Shown here: positions 1 through 8,221 of the stretch, one piece after another
Position numbering within the stretch: position 1 is the stretch's first letter
Layout of the letters: each line of letters begins with the position of its first letter
DNA from: EB88 sp965199135
GTDB lineage: Bacteria > Acidobacteriota > Terriglobia > Terriglobales > Acidobacteriaceae
Length of the DNA stretch: 64,000 nt
Assembly (NCBI GenBank): GCA_965199135.1
Contig: OZ240685.1
Location: forward strand, 3,410,001 to 3,474,000
Direction of reading: 5' to 3'
Notes under the pieces: model-generated
Told to the model about the DNA's origin: nothing
Seen by the model: the letters and a program-made list of their open reading frames with translations, nothing else
Databases searched by the model: none
Program-made: the position numbers and the translations under genes

Positions 1-1036
1 GCTGGATCGCCGAGGCGGGGATCAGCACCTGGTTGTGCAGCACATTCACCAGCAGCTCAGTGTTGACGAACTGGTTCGGAAAAAGCAGCATCCGCGCATT
101 GTCGAAGACGGCCCGCAGCTTCAGTGTGCCCGTCGTCGTGTCGATTTGATTATCGGTGGTCTCGAGCTTGCCGTTGCCAAGCGTCTGTGTCTGCGCCCGG
201 TCGTACGCGGTGACCGGCAGCGTGCGCTGCCGCATCGCCTGCTCTACCTGCTCCAGGCTGTCTTCTGGAATGGTGAAGATCACGGTAATCGGCTGCACCT
301 GCGTGATCACGACCAAAGCAGTTGTGCTGCTGGCCTGCACAATGTTGCCAGGGTCAACCAGGCGCAGGCCAACCCGGCCGGTAATCGGCGAAACGATGTG
401 ACAGAAAGCGACGTTTACCGCGTCGGACTCCACCGTTCCCTGGTCACTCTGCACGAGGCCAGTGTCCTGATCGACCAACTTCGCCTGGTCATCGAGTTGC
501 TGCTTCGCGATTGCATTGCGATCCCAGGCAGCCTGGTAGCGCTGCAGGTCCATCTTGGCCTGCGCCAGCACACCCTGGTCCCGCGCAAGCGCGCCCTTCG
601 CTGTGTCCAGGGAGGCCTGGTAGGGCCGTGCATCAATATCGATCAGCGGCTCACCCTTGTGGACCGTCTGCCCTTCCTTATAGTGCACCGCGACGATCTG
701 CCCTGTGACCTGGCTGGTGATCGATGCGGTATACCGCGGAGTAACGGTGCCGATCGCCGCAAGCTTGATCGCCATATCGCCAGCGTGCGCGGTCGCAGCA
801 TTCAGTGTGACGTTTCCGCCCGAGCGATGCCGCCCCTGCGCCTGGGGAGTCTCCCCACCCGGCTTGTGGCGCAGGATCAAGAAGAACGCGAGGGCAAAGA
901 TCACAAGCAGAACGATCCAGATCCAGCGGTGCCGCTTCCTGGGCCTGTCGCGGGGCAACCCATGCTGAGGAGCACTGGGCTCGGGTTCGCGTCTTGTCTC
1001 TGTTGCCAGTGCTGCTGCGGGTGGCTGCTGTTCCAT
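1..1036 (-). CDS. RND efflux membrane-fusion (periplasmic adaptor) protein, 3' end cut by window edge
   Basis: About 345 residues are visible and the C-terminus lies beyond position 1. The N-terminus is a proline-rich cytoplasmic stretch, then a basic patch and one membrane anchor (WIWIVLLVIFALAFFLIL, about residues 43-60). A typical HlyD/MdtA-type adaptor follows: a lipoyl half-motif (TSQVTGQIVAVHYKEGQ), an alpha-helical hairpin rich in Ala, Gln and Asp, the second lipoyl half (SPITGRVGLRLVDPGN) and a beta-barrel segment. Such adaptors bridge an inner-membrane RND pump to an outer-membrane channel. The pump gene is not in the window and probably lies further left, downstream on the minus strand. 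The ATG at 1036 is the first Met before the anchor. The family is secure; the substrate cannot be told. Confidence 0.88.
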   Translation of the reverse strand, partial: MEQQPPAAALATETRREPEPSAPQHGLPRDRPRKRHRWIWIVLLVIFALAFFLILRHKPGGETPQAQGRHRSGGNVTLNAATAHAGDMAIKLAAIGTVTPRYTASITSQVTGQIVAVHYKEGQTVHKGEPLIDIDARPYQASLDTAKGALARDQGVLAQAKMDLQRYQAAWDRNAIAKQQLDDQAKLVDQDTGLVQSDQGTVESDAVNVAFCHIVSPITGRVGLRLVDPGNIVQASSTTALVVITQVQPITVIFTIPEDSLEQVEQAMRQRTLPVTAYDRAQTQTLGNGKLETTDNQIDTTTGTLKLRAVFDNARMLLFPNQFVNTELLVNVLHNQVLIPASAIQ

Positions 1037-1169
1037 CAGTATTGACTTGCCCCAAGGCTTTGGAGTGTGCCGTCAGCCGCAGTCGCGGCCGAGATTTCCA
1101 GCACTGGTTTGTCTCAAGAAGCGCAACTTCCATCACGCTTTTGGTGTTCTTGTTCTTAGTGGATTGCTT

Positions 1170-1188
1170 CCCCCGCTGCACGCGGGGG
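1170..1188 (+). terminator. GC hairpin followed by a short T run (possible terminator)
   Basis: A perfect 7-bp stem (CCCCCGC/GCGGGGG) with a 5-nt loop is followed at 1193-1196 by TTTT. It sits in the gene-poor stretch 1037-1697. No plus-strand gene ends just upstream, so the role is unclear. It could equally be a stray palindrome. Confidence 0.25.
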
Positions 1189-1397
1189 CCGCTTTTGGCT
1201 GCACCCATCCTACCCTAGACCGCCAAGCGGAAGCCCACGTGGCCGGAGCTTCACTCGTGCCCATCACACCGCATCGCTCCATGAGGTACGAGTGCAGCAG
1301 CGAAATGGTTGCAGCGACGTTGCGTCGGAGCGACGTCGACACGTGCGCTGGCCGCGCGGCAAGCAACCTGCTTGTCCCTTTCACGGCTCACACCAAT

Positions 1398-1616
1398 ATG
1401 GCTTTCTTCTCGTACTCTGCCCTTCCACTCTTTCTGGATACAATCCCCGGGATTGACCCCGGCCCTCTCGATCCTGGCGGTTTTCCAGGCGATGAGCCGG
1501 ACTTCGACCCCGAGCCGGCTCCCGACCCGGATCCCCTCAGCCCTGGAATCGGCACCCCCGGCGTTGATCCAGGGTTCCCGGCTCCATCCTTCCCTGGTAC
1601 GCCGGCCTTCAACTAA
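1398..1616 (+). CDS. possible small Pro/Gly/Asp-rich protein (hypothetical)
   Basis: An ATG-initiated reading frame of 72 codons in the 660-bp stretch between the adaptor gene and sixA. After a short hydrophobic start (MAFFSYSALPLFLDTIPG) it is dominated by Pro, Gly, Asp and Glu, with repeated DP, PG and PDP units, and ends TPAFN. The frame stays open upstream to 1047. No domain is recognised and no good ribosome-binding site is visible. The low complexity could simply reflect a GC-rich non-coding repeat, so this is a weak call. The rest of 1037-1697 shows nothing else I can identify. Confidence 0.25.
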   Translation: MAFFSYSALPLFLDTIPGIDPGPLDPGGFPGDEPDFDPEPAPDPDPLSPGIGTPGVDPGFPAPSFPGTPAFN

Positions 1617-1697
1617 GTCTTTCAAATGTGGAGCGAGTTGTTACAATTGTGTTAAGACGCCCGTCGTTCGCGTCGTGAGAAGGACTCGCTCCCGTAC

Positions 1698-2252
1698 ATG
1701 AATGTCTACATCCTGCGCCATGCCAGTGCTGGCACGCGTCGCGTCAACCCCATGATCGATGTGAAACGTCCTCTCGATAAAGAAGGCAAGATCCAGTGCC
1801 TGCTGATCGGGAGCTATCTGAGCGCCCTGAAGGTTCAGTTCGATCTGGTGGCCTCGAGCCCCCTGAAACGTGCGCTGCAGACCGCCTCCCTGGTCGGGAC
1901 CGAAGTGGGGTTCGACAGCGAGATCACCATCACCGCCGCCCTCGCTCCCGAGGCAACGGTGGGTGCCTTCCAAAACTTCGTACACGAACTGCAGGGTCAC
2001 GAGAATGTGCTTCTGGTCGGGCACAACCCCAATCTTCCCCTGTTTCTCGCATCGTTGATCATGAACGGCAGCGCGTCGCCGACCCGGGCTGCCATCCGCA
2101 TGCGCAAGGGAGCAATTGCCCGCATCGATCTGACGCGTCGTCCAGGCATCCTGCACTGGCTGGTCGATCCACGCATTCTCAAGGGCGTGTATGGCAACGC
2201 CAGCAAGACCGTGCTGCGACAGGCGAAGCGTGCCACCCGGGCCAAAACCTAG
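1698..2252 (+). CDS. sixA: SixA-type histidine phosphatase
   Basis: A 184-aa protein with the histidine-phosphatase signature RHA at residues 7-9, the second-half motif SSPLKRALQTA and the third motif LLVGHNPNL, which holds the second catalytic histidine. Length and motif order match SixA, which dephosphorylates phosphohistidine on histidine-phosphotransfer or PTS domains. The C-terminus (about residues 160-184) is basic and slightly longer than in E. coli SixA. The ATG at 1698 gives the standard MNVYILRHA start; an AAGGA lies about 14 nt upstream, so the SD is weak. The substrate in this organism is unknown. Confidence 0.85.
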   Translation: MNVYILRHASAGTRRVNPMIDVKRPLDKEGKIQCLLIGSYLSALKVQFDLVASSPLKRALQTASLVGTEVGFDSEITITAALAPEATVGAFQNFVHELQGHENVLLVGHNPNLPLFLASLIMNGSASPTRAAIRMRKGAIARIDLTRRPGILHWLVDPRILKGVYGNASKTVLRQAKRATRAKT

Positions 2253-2337
2253 CTCCCTCTCGCGCGTGCCCTGATATTCTTGGTCTGGTGGCGCTCCCCG
2301 CTTCGCCAAGATTCCAGACTCCTCCAACCGGATCGCC

Positions 2338-4341
2338 TTGTTTACTGAAGATGTTGTCGATGCTCCCAGCACCCTGACCTCCACGGAGCATCCGCTGATC
2401 CAGTCTCCGTGCAAGGCGTGGGTGGTGCTTCTCCTCCTGTTCCTGGCTGTGCACTGCGCGGCGCTCTTCAGCCCTGCGCTGCTCGACGATGCCGATGCGA
2501 CGCATGCGAATGCTGCCCAGCACATGGCACGCTCCGGCGACTGGGTCACGCTTTACGTGGACGGTGTGCGCTACCTCGAGAAGCCGCCCCTGCCCTACTG
2601 GCTGGTCGCGATCAACTACCACCTGTTTGGCTACAACGTCTTCGCGACCCACCTGCCGATGACGCTCGCCGTACTCGCAAATGCCATCCTGGGCTGGGTG
2701 TGGGCGCGACGCGCCTTTGGTGATCGCGCCGCCTTCTACACAGCACTCGCCCTGCTCACGACGATTGGCGTCTTCCTCTTCACCCGGGTGTTCATCCCGG
2801 AGTCAATCCTCTGCTTCTTCCTGGCACTGGGCATGTGGGCGTTTCTGACCGCGCTCGAAGACAGAAAACCCGGGCGGGTCTACCTGATGTACGCCTCCCT
2901 TGCCGTCGCGATGCTGGCCAAGGGGCTGATTGCACCGGTCTTCTTCCTCGCCGCTGCCGCGCCGTACCTGTTGATCACAGGGGAGTGGCGTCGCTGGCGC
3001 GAGCTCCGGCCGCTCACGGGGATGCTGCTCTTCCTCGCCATCGCCGCTCCCTGGCACATCCTGGCGGCAATACGAAACCCCGACATCGGCCACCCCGTCG
3101 GCAACGTACCCACCTTCGGCAATGTTCATGGCTTCCTGTACTTCTATTTCATCAATGAGCACGTGCTGCGCTTCCTCGGCAAGCGCTATCCGTACGACTA
3201 CAACAAGCAGCCGGGATGGGTCTTCTGGGTGGGGCACATCGCCTGGCTCTTCCCCTGGTGTCTCTTCTTCCCGGCCGCGGTGCGCCGTCTCTGGAGCAGG
3301 AGGACGGAGTTCTGGAACGCGGTCCAATCGCACCGGGACAGCACGCTCCCGTTGATAGATCGCGAACCCGGCACGTTTGCCGCCGCTGCCGACGCCGACG
3401 GGGCGCGCTTTCAGGCGCGGACCACCCTGCTGCTCGGCCTGTACGCCGGCTTCATTCTCCTGTTTTTCTCGCTCTCGACCAACCAGGAGTACTACACCTT
3501 CCCCGCCTACTTTCCCCTGCTCCTGCTGCTGGCCGGCTCGCTCGCCCTGCAGGAGACTGCCCCCCAGAACGCTCGCAGGATCAGCCAGGCATGGCTGAAC
3601 GGTGCGCATATCCTGCTCGCTGTAGCCGGAACCGCTTCAGCCCTCGCACTCTTCTGGGGCCTGTGGACCTCGCGCCATCTCCCCTATGTGTCAGATATCG
3701 GCGAGCTGCTCGCGCATCGCGGCGTTGGAGACTATTCGCTCGCGATGTCGCACTTCTTCGATCTCACCGGACCATCATTCGCCGCGTTGCGCCTGCCCGC
3801 CTCCCTGGCTGCGGTATCGCTGCTTTCAGGCCCGCTGCTTGCGCTCAGCCTGCGACGTCGTGGCCGCAGCTTCGAGGCCACGACCTTTGTTGCGCTCACT
3901 GTCGCGCTTTTCCTCGTCGCCGCGCATATTGCGCTCGTCCGTTTCCAGCCGCTGCTCTCCTCGGTGACTCTCGCGAATGTTTTCAACCGGGACGCAGGCC
4001 CGAACGACCGCCTGCTTGTGTATGGAGATCAATCGGAGGCTTCGTCGGTGCTCTTCTATACCCACCGCCAGGCCAACCTGGTCGAGAGCCGTTCGTCTTC
4101 CATGCTGTGGGGTTCGTTCTATCCGGACAGCACGCGGATCTTCCAGAACGATGCGCAACTGGCTGCCGGGTGGGGCCCGCAGCACGGGTCAGAGCGACTC
4201 TTCCTCGTCGTGCCCCCCGAGTCGCAGGACCATGTGCTGAAGCTTCTCGGCGCGACCCATCTGTTCGCGCTCAAGGCCCTGGCTGATCAGGAAGGCGCGG
4301 AGCGAACCCTCTACACCGACCGGCCGTTTACCTCGCGCTAG
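2338..4341 (+). CDS. GT39-type (ArnT/PMT-like) membrane glycosyltransferase
   Basis: A 667-aa polytopic protein. Near the N-terminus it has the PMT/ArnT signature: acidic cluster LDDADATHANAA (Asp50, Asp51, Asp53), then GDWVTLYVDG and EKPPLPYWL (about residues 67-89). Roughly ten or more hydrophobic segments and a soluble periplasmic C-terminal part follow. Such enzymes use a polyprenyl-phosphate sugar as donor and modify lipid A, proteins or other glycans in the periplasm. The start is a TTG at 2338 without an obvious SD, and no in-frame ATG lies near it. The gene follows sixA on the same strand by 85 nt and ends at a strong terminator shared with the convergent GT21 gene. Acceptor and sugar are unknown. 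Confidence 0.85.
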   Translation: MFTEDVVDAPSTLTSTEHPLIQSPCKAWVVLLLLFLAVHCAALFSPALLDDADATHANAAQHMARSGDWVTLYVDGVRYLEKPPLPYWLVAINYHLFGYNVFATHLPMTLAVLANAILGWVWARRAFGDRAAFYTALALLTTIGVFLFTRVFIPESILCFFLALGMWAFLTALEDRKPGRVYLMYASLAVAMLAKGLIAPVFFLAAAAPYLLITGEWRRWRELRPLTGMLLFLAIAAPWHILAAIRNPDIGHPVGNVPTFGNVHGFLYFYFINEHVLRFLGKRYPYDYNKQPGWVFWVGHIAWLFPWCLFFPAAVRRLWSRRTEFWNAVQSHRDSTLPLIDREPGTFAAAADADGARFQARTTLLLGLYAGFILLFFSLSTNQEYYTFPAYFPLLLLLAGSLALQETAPQNARRISQAWLNGAHILLAVAGTASALALFWGLWTSRHLPYVSDIGELLAHRGVGDYSLAMSHFFDLTGPSFAALRLPASLAAVSLLSGPLLALSLRRRGRSFEATTFVALTVALFLVAAHIALVRFQPLLSSVTLANVFNRDAGPNDRLLVYGDQSEASSVLFYTHRQANLVESRSSSMLWGSFYPDSTRIFQNDAQLAAGWGPQHGSERLFLVVPPESQDHVLKLLGATHLFALKALADQEGAERTLYTDRPFTSR

Positions 4342-4357
4342 CGCTCGCCGGGCAAGC

Positions 4358-4388
4358 AAAAGGCCGACGCGCGTCGCGTCGGCCTTTT
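4358..4388. terminator. bidirectional intrinsic terminator
   Basis: A perfect 13-bp stem (AAAAGGCCGACGC pairing with GCGTCGGCCTTTT) and a 5-nt loop. The A run on one arm and T run on the other make it work in both directions. It lies between the convergent GT39 (ends 4341) and GT21 (ends 4398) genes. Confidence 0.92.
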
Positions 4389-4397
4389 CGTTCACGA

Positions 4398-5570
4398 CTA
4401 TTCTCCCGCGCTCTGCATCAGGCCATGCTCGCCGAGACGGTACAACTGACCCCGCCACAGGATTGTTCCGCCTGTATAGCTGGCCGCCCAGAAGAGGAAG
4501 CCCATCAGGTCGCGCAGCGGGTAGAGCAGCACCGTTCGCACCAGCGCCTGCTCCCGGACCACGCAGGCCGACACAAGCAGCGCCAGGCCGATCCGGCTGA
4601 GCAGGGAGAACACCAGCAGGTCCTCCCCCAGCCAGGGATGATGCATCAGCACCGCGCACACGCCGGCAAGCAGGCCAAACGGCACGCCGAAAGTGAGGCC
4701 GGTTCCGAAGTGGCCCTTGGGCCGTGAGAAGCGGGTCGACTTCATCCAGCGGATCTGGTGCTTCATGCTGGTCAGGAAGGTAAGATTCAGCACCACGTGG
4801 TCGATTACATGCCGCGACAGCACGACCTTGTATCCCAGCGCGGCGACCCAGTTCCCCAGCAGAAAATCATCCGAGCAGTACGGTCCCAGCTTGCCGAAGC
4901 CGCCCATTCGCCGCACGGCCGCACGCCGCACCGCCATCGTCGGTCCAAGCAGGAACTGCATTCCCTCGACAAGGTTGGCGGCGAGAACACCGGAGGTCAT
5001 CTCGACCGACATACCGGCCGCTTCGAGCTTGGCCCAGATGCCTCGGTCCGCGATGCCGCGGTAGAGGCAGGTCACTGCGCCGACTTCCGGGTCGCGAAAA
5101 TCCGAGACCACTTCGCGCACATAGGACGGCGTCACCCGCACATCACTGTCGCTGATGATGAAGATATCGTGGGAAGCCAGGGCTTCCATCCGTTCGAGTG
5201 AACTGACCTTGGCATTGACAAAGGGAGGACCCTCGACGGCAAGGAAGCGCGCGGGGATCTCGGGAAACCGACCAGCCACCCGGCGCGCGACCGCGATGCC
5301 CGCATCCTCGGGATCCCGGGCGCAGAACAGAACCTCGTACGCCCCGCAGTAATCCTGCTCAAAGAAAGTCGTGAGGTGCGCTTCGAGTCCGGGCTCTGCG
5401 CCATGAAGCGGCTTGAAGAGCGAGACGGGCGGCGCAAAGATCTCTGGCCGGGCGACCTCGGTACGCCGCCGCTCCCGGAGGAAGCGGAGCACACCGGCAG
5501 CCACCATCCCGGAAAACACAGAAGACGTGAGCAGCCCCAGCAGGCCTGCTGCAAAGAGAAGCTTCAGCAT
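4398..5570 (-). CDS. GT21-family ceramide glucosyltransferase-like protein (HpnI-like)
   Basis: A 390-aa membrane-bound GT-A enzyme: an N-terminal membrane segment (residues 1-30), a nucleotide-sugar fold with DSD at 141-143, NAKVSSL at 119-125, DD at 234-235 and QxxRW at 272-276 (QIRWM), then two or three C-terminal membrane helices. This is the D1-D2-D3-(Q/R)xxRW pattern of ceramide glucosyltransferase. Bacterial members glycosylate ceramide-like lipids or, as HpnI, transfer N-acetylglucosamine to hopanoids. No hopanoid genes are nearby, so the acceptor is open. It starts 30 nt after hspR and may be read from the same transcript. Confidence 0.82.
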   Translation of the reverse strand: MLKLLFAAGLLGLLTSSVFSGMVAAGVLRFLRERRRTEVARPEIFAPPVSLFKPLHGAEPGLEAHLTTFFEQDYCGAYEVLFCARDPEDAGIAVARRVAGRFPEIPARFLAVEGPPFVNAKVSSLERMEALASHDIFIISDSDVRVTPSYVREVVSDFRDPEVGAVTCLYRGIADRGIWAKLEAAGMSVEMTSGVLAANLVEGMQFLLGPTMAVRRAAVRRMGGFGKLGPYCSDDFLLGNWVAALGYKVVLSRHVIDHVVLNLTFLTSMKHQIRWMKSTRFSRPKGHFGTGLTFGVPFGLLAGVCAVLMHHPWLGEDLLVFSLLSRIGLALLVSACVVREQALVRTVLLYPLRDLMGFLFWAASYTGGTILWRGQLYRLGEHGLMQSAGE

Positions 5571-5600
5571 CGAGCGAGTTGTTCCTCCCCGCTCACCCGG

Positions 5601-5996
5601 TTAACGCTTGCTCCGCGGTGGCGCAACGATGGTGGGACGGCGGAGCGGAACAATTGCTGCTGGGCCGGCAGCGTCACCCTGCATCCGCGTCAGCATTTCA
5701 TTCCGCACATAATCGACAAAGCCCTGCATCTGCCGATTCATCTCCTCCATCCGCTCGCGCATCTGCAGGATGATTGCGATACCAGAGATGTTCACGCCAA
5801 GCTCGCGGGCGAGATTCAGGATAAACTCCAGCCGTTCCAGGTCCTCATCGGTATACAGGCGGGTGTTCCCTTCAGTCCGTGAGGGCTTCAGCAGACCTTC
5901 GCGCTCGTAGAGACGGAGCGTCTGGGGATGGATCTCGTACATCTCGGCCACCGAGGAGATCATGTACGCGCCCTTGGTCTTACGCTTGGTTGGCAT
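5601..5996 (-). CDS. hspR: HspR, MerR-family heat-shock repressor
   Basis: 131 aa. A MerR-type winged helix-turn-helix fills the first about 70 residues (MISSVAEMYEIHPQTLRLYEREGLLKP, then RLYTDEDLERL), followed by a coiled-coil-like Met/Arg/Glu-rich helix and a basic tail. Sequence and linkage to dnaJ identify HspR, which in actinobacteria binds HAIR sites (CTTGAGT-N7-ACTCAAG) with DnaK as co-repressor. The ATG at 5996 has an AGGA about 8 nt upstream. It lies 91 nt downstream of dnaJ on the same strand. A HAIR-like site is present at the dnaK promoter near 11732-11752. Confidence 0.9.
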   Translation of the reverse strand: MPTKRKTKGAYMISSVAEMYEIHPQTLRLYEREGLLKPSRTEGNTRLYTDEDLERLEFILNLARELGVNISGIAIILQMRERMEEMNRQMQGFVDYVRNEMLTRMQGDAAGPAAIVPLRRPTIVAPPRSKR

Positions 5997-6087
5997 CGTC
6001 CGTTCCTTTCCTCTTCGAGTCCCCAGCCTTCGATGGGGATGATAGCACCCTTATCCGTCCGTTACAGAACAAGCAAGCGAGTGACCG

Positions 6088-7332
6088 CTAGTCGATCTTG
6101 GCCCAGGCGGACTCGCGCGGGTCTTCCGGATTCAGCTTCGCCAGCTCGCGCAGGATCTCCTTGGACCGCTCGTCACGCAGCTGCGGCACCACGATCTCGA
6201 TCGTCACGATCTGATCCCCGCGCTTGCCTTCGACCGCAGCCGAGGACACGCCGCGCTCCCGCATCCTGAGCTTTTGCCCACCCTGGGTCCCTGGCGGAAT
6301 CTTCAGCTGCGTCCGTCCGTCGATCGTGGGCACCTCGATCTTGGCCCCAAGCGCCGCTTCGGACACTGTAATGGGTACGCGCAGCGCGATGTCATCGCCA
6401 TTGCGAGTAAACACGGCATGTGCGCCGACCTTCATAATCAGGTAGAGATCGCCTGCAGGCGCGCCATTCGTACCGGCATTGCCTTTCCCGGCCAGCCGGA
6501 TCCGCTGCCCGTCGCGAGTTCCTGCCTTTACGCGAAACTCCACGTTTTCGGTCCGGCGAACCCGGCCCTCGCCTCCGCAGGTCGGGCACTCATTTTCGAC
6601 CCTGCCGGAGCCCCCGCACATCTTGCACTGCACATTGAACTTCATCTGCCCATGCATCTGTGTCACCTGGCCAGTTCCATTGCACTCCGGGCAGGTATGC
6701 GCGCCGCCCGACGATGCTTTGCCCTTGCAGGTCGGACAGGTATCGAGCCGGTGAATCTCGAGCCGCATGGTGCCGCCACGGATCGCAGTCCAGAAATCCA
6801 CCTGCACCTGGTACTCGAGATCGGTTCCCGGCTCAGCCTGCTGCTGCCGTCCGCTGCCGGAGAACATCCCCGAGAAGATATCCCGCCAGCCGCCCTGGGC
6901 GCCGGCACCAGCCGCGCCAGCAGCAGCGCCAGTGGTGCGCGCCCCGCGACCACCGGTTGCTTCATAGTCCGAGAAGTCGAACCCGCCAAAGTCAAAGGGA
7001 ACACCCTGGGCCTCGCCGCGACCCCGGCTTGCTCCCCCACCCGTCCCATACCCGTAGCCACCACGCGCGGCCGCCTCGGCCTGCGCCGGGTCAATCTGGT
7101 CCGAGTAGAAGCCAAGCTGGTCATAGACCTTGCGCTTCTTCTCGTCGCTGAGGACGTCGTTCGCTTCGGAGATTTCCTTGAACTTCTCCTCGGCCTTCTT
7201 GTCGTTCGGGTTCACATCCGGGTGGTACTTGCGCGCAAGTTTGCGGAAGGCTTTCCGGATCTCATCCGGGGTGGCCGTCTTCTTGATTCCAAGTGCGCCG
7301 TAGTAGTCCTTCTGCTGTGGTCCTGCTGGCAT
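6088..7332 (-). CDS. dnaJ: DnaJ-type co-chaperone (Hsp40)
   Basis: 414 aa. The J domain is at the N-terminus (DYYGALGI, then YHPDVN with the HPD motif). A long Gly/Phe/Ala-rich linker follows, then four zinc-finger repeats (CPTCKGKA, CPECNGTG, CKMCGGSG, CPTCGGEG) and the C-terminal substrate-binding beta domains. The first zinc repeat ends in Ala instead of Gly. DnaJ stimulates the DnaK ATPase and delivers clients. I chose the ATG at 7332 because it precedes the J domain directly; a longer frame would run back into nei. It begins 4 nt after the nei stop and is followed by hspR. Confidence 0.93.
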   Translation of the reverse strand: MPAGPQQKDYYGALGIKKTATPDEIRKAFRKLARKYHPDVNPNDKKAEEKFKEISEANDVLSDEKKRKVYDQLGFYSDQIDPAQAEAAARGGYGYGTGGGASRGRGEAQGVPFDFGGFDFSDYEATGGRGARTTGAAAGAAGAGAQGGWRDIFSGMFSGSGRQQQAEPGTDLEYQVQVDFWTAIRGGTMRLEIHRLDTCPTCKGKASSGGAHTCPECNGTGQVTQMHGQMKFNVQCKMCGGSGRVENECPTCGGEGRVRRTENVEFRVKAGTRDGQRIRLAGKGNAGTNGAPAGDLYLIMKVGAHAVFTRNGDDIALRVPITVSEAALGAKIEVPTIDGRTQLKIPPGTQGGQKLRMRERGVSSAAVEGKRGDQIVTIEIVVPQLRDERSKEILRELAKLNPEDPRESAWAKID

Positions 7333-7336
7333 TTGT

Positions 7337-8131
7337 CTAGTCTTTCTGGCAGCCGGGGCACCAGTACACGGTGCGACCTGCCATGGGCTTGCTTCCGATC
7401 TCGGTTCCACACACCCGGCAGGGTTTTCCCTGCCGCCGGTAGACGTAGTGCACTTCTTCCTTCAACGCCTTGCCGCGCGGATGCGGCCTGTGCTTCGGTC
7501 GCGTCGTCACCATGCGACGGTCTTCCATGCCGTCCTTCATCAGCGTCACGGCATCCTTCCAGATCCTCTTCAACTCCGAAAGAGACACATCCTTGCCAGG
7601 CCGGTCCGGGCAGATGCGCGTCCGGTACAAAAACTCCGCTCGATAGATGTTGCCGATCCCGCTGATCACCGACTGGTCCATTAGCAGCACACCAATCGGC
7701 GTCTTCTTGCTCTGCATGACCGCAAACGCCGCCTTCGGATCCGTGCCTTCCACCAGTGGGTCTGGTCCGATCCGGGCTTCGAGCGCCCCCCACTCCTCGT
7801 CGGAGAAGATTCGGCAATCCGTCGGTCCTCGCAACTCCAGCCAATCGGTCCTGGTCCACATACGGAACCGAAGAGCGCCCCGCGGCTCCGGCATGGGCTG
7901 CGTGCCCTCCCAGAAGTCACCGTACTGCCCAAGGTGTACATGCACCGTCAGATCTTTGCCGAACCGGTAACCAAGGTGTTTACCGAGCGCTTTAATCTCG
8001 AGCAGCTTTCGCCCGTCGAGCATCTCTGAATCGGGAAAGCCTCCGTTTGGGGAATCCACTCGGACCTTCTTGCCGGCAAACGCTTGTGCTTGTCTCGCGG
8101 CAAACCGATGTATTTCATGTCCCTCAGGCAT
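7337..8131 (-). CDS. nei: Fpg/Nei-family DNA glycosylase (endonuclease VIII-like)
   Basis: 264 aa. It begins MPEGHEI, giving the catalytic Pro2 and Glu3 of the Fpg/Nei family; the PEGHE variant is typical of Nei. The middle carries the helix-two-turn-helix region (ISGIGNIYRAEFLY) and the C-terminus a zinc finger (CRVCGTEI ... YWCPGCQ). These enzymes remove oxidised bases and nick the abasic site. The gene ends 4 nt before dnaJ, so the repair glycosylase and the chaperone are very probably co-transcribed. The ATG at 8131 has an AAGGA-like SD. Confidence 0.92.
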   Translation of the reverse strand: MPEGHEIHRFAARQAQAFAGKKVRVDSPNGGFPDSEMLDGRKLLEIKALGKHLGYRFGKDLTVHVHLGQYGDFWEGTQPMPEPRGALRFRMWTRTDWLELRGPTDCRIFSDEEWGALEARIGPDPLVEGTDPKAAFAVMQSKKTPIGVLLMDQSVISGIGNIYRAEFLYRTRICPDRPGKDVSLSELKRIWKDAVTLMKDGMEDRRMVTTRPKHRPHPRGKALKEEVHYVYRRQGKPCRVCGTEIGSKPMAGRTVYWCPGCQKD

Positions 8132-8221
8132 ATCTTCCTTACTCTACGGCAAGCTCTCAGGTAGCAGGACTCGGCTGTTCGCTGCATCGAGAGCTCCACT
8201 GATCCTCCCAAGGAGTTCCGC

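Noticed and set aside
6274..7665. 463-codon frame antisense to dnaJ/nei
   Set aside because: Shadow of two secure minus-strand genes, and the translation is Arg/Ala/Leu-rich without domains.
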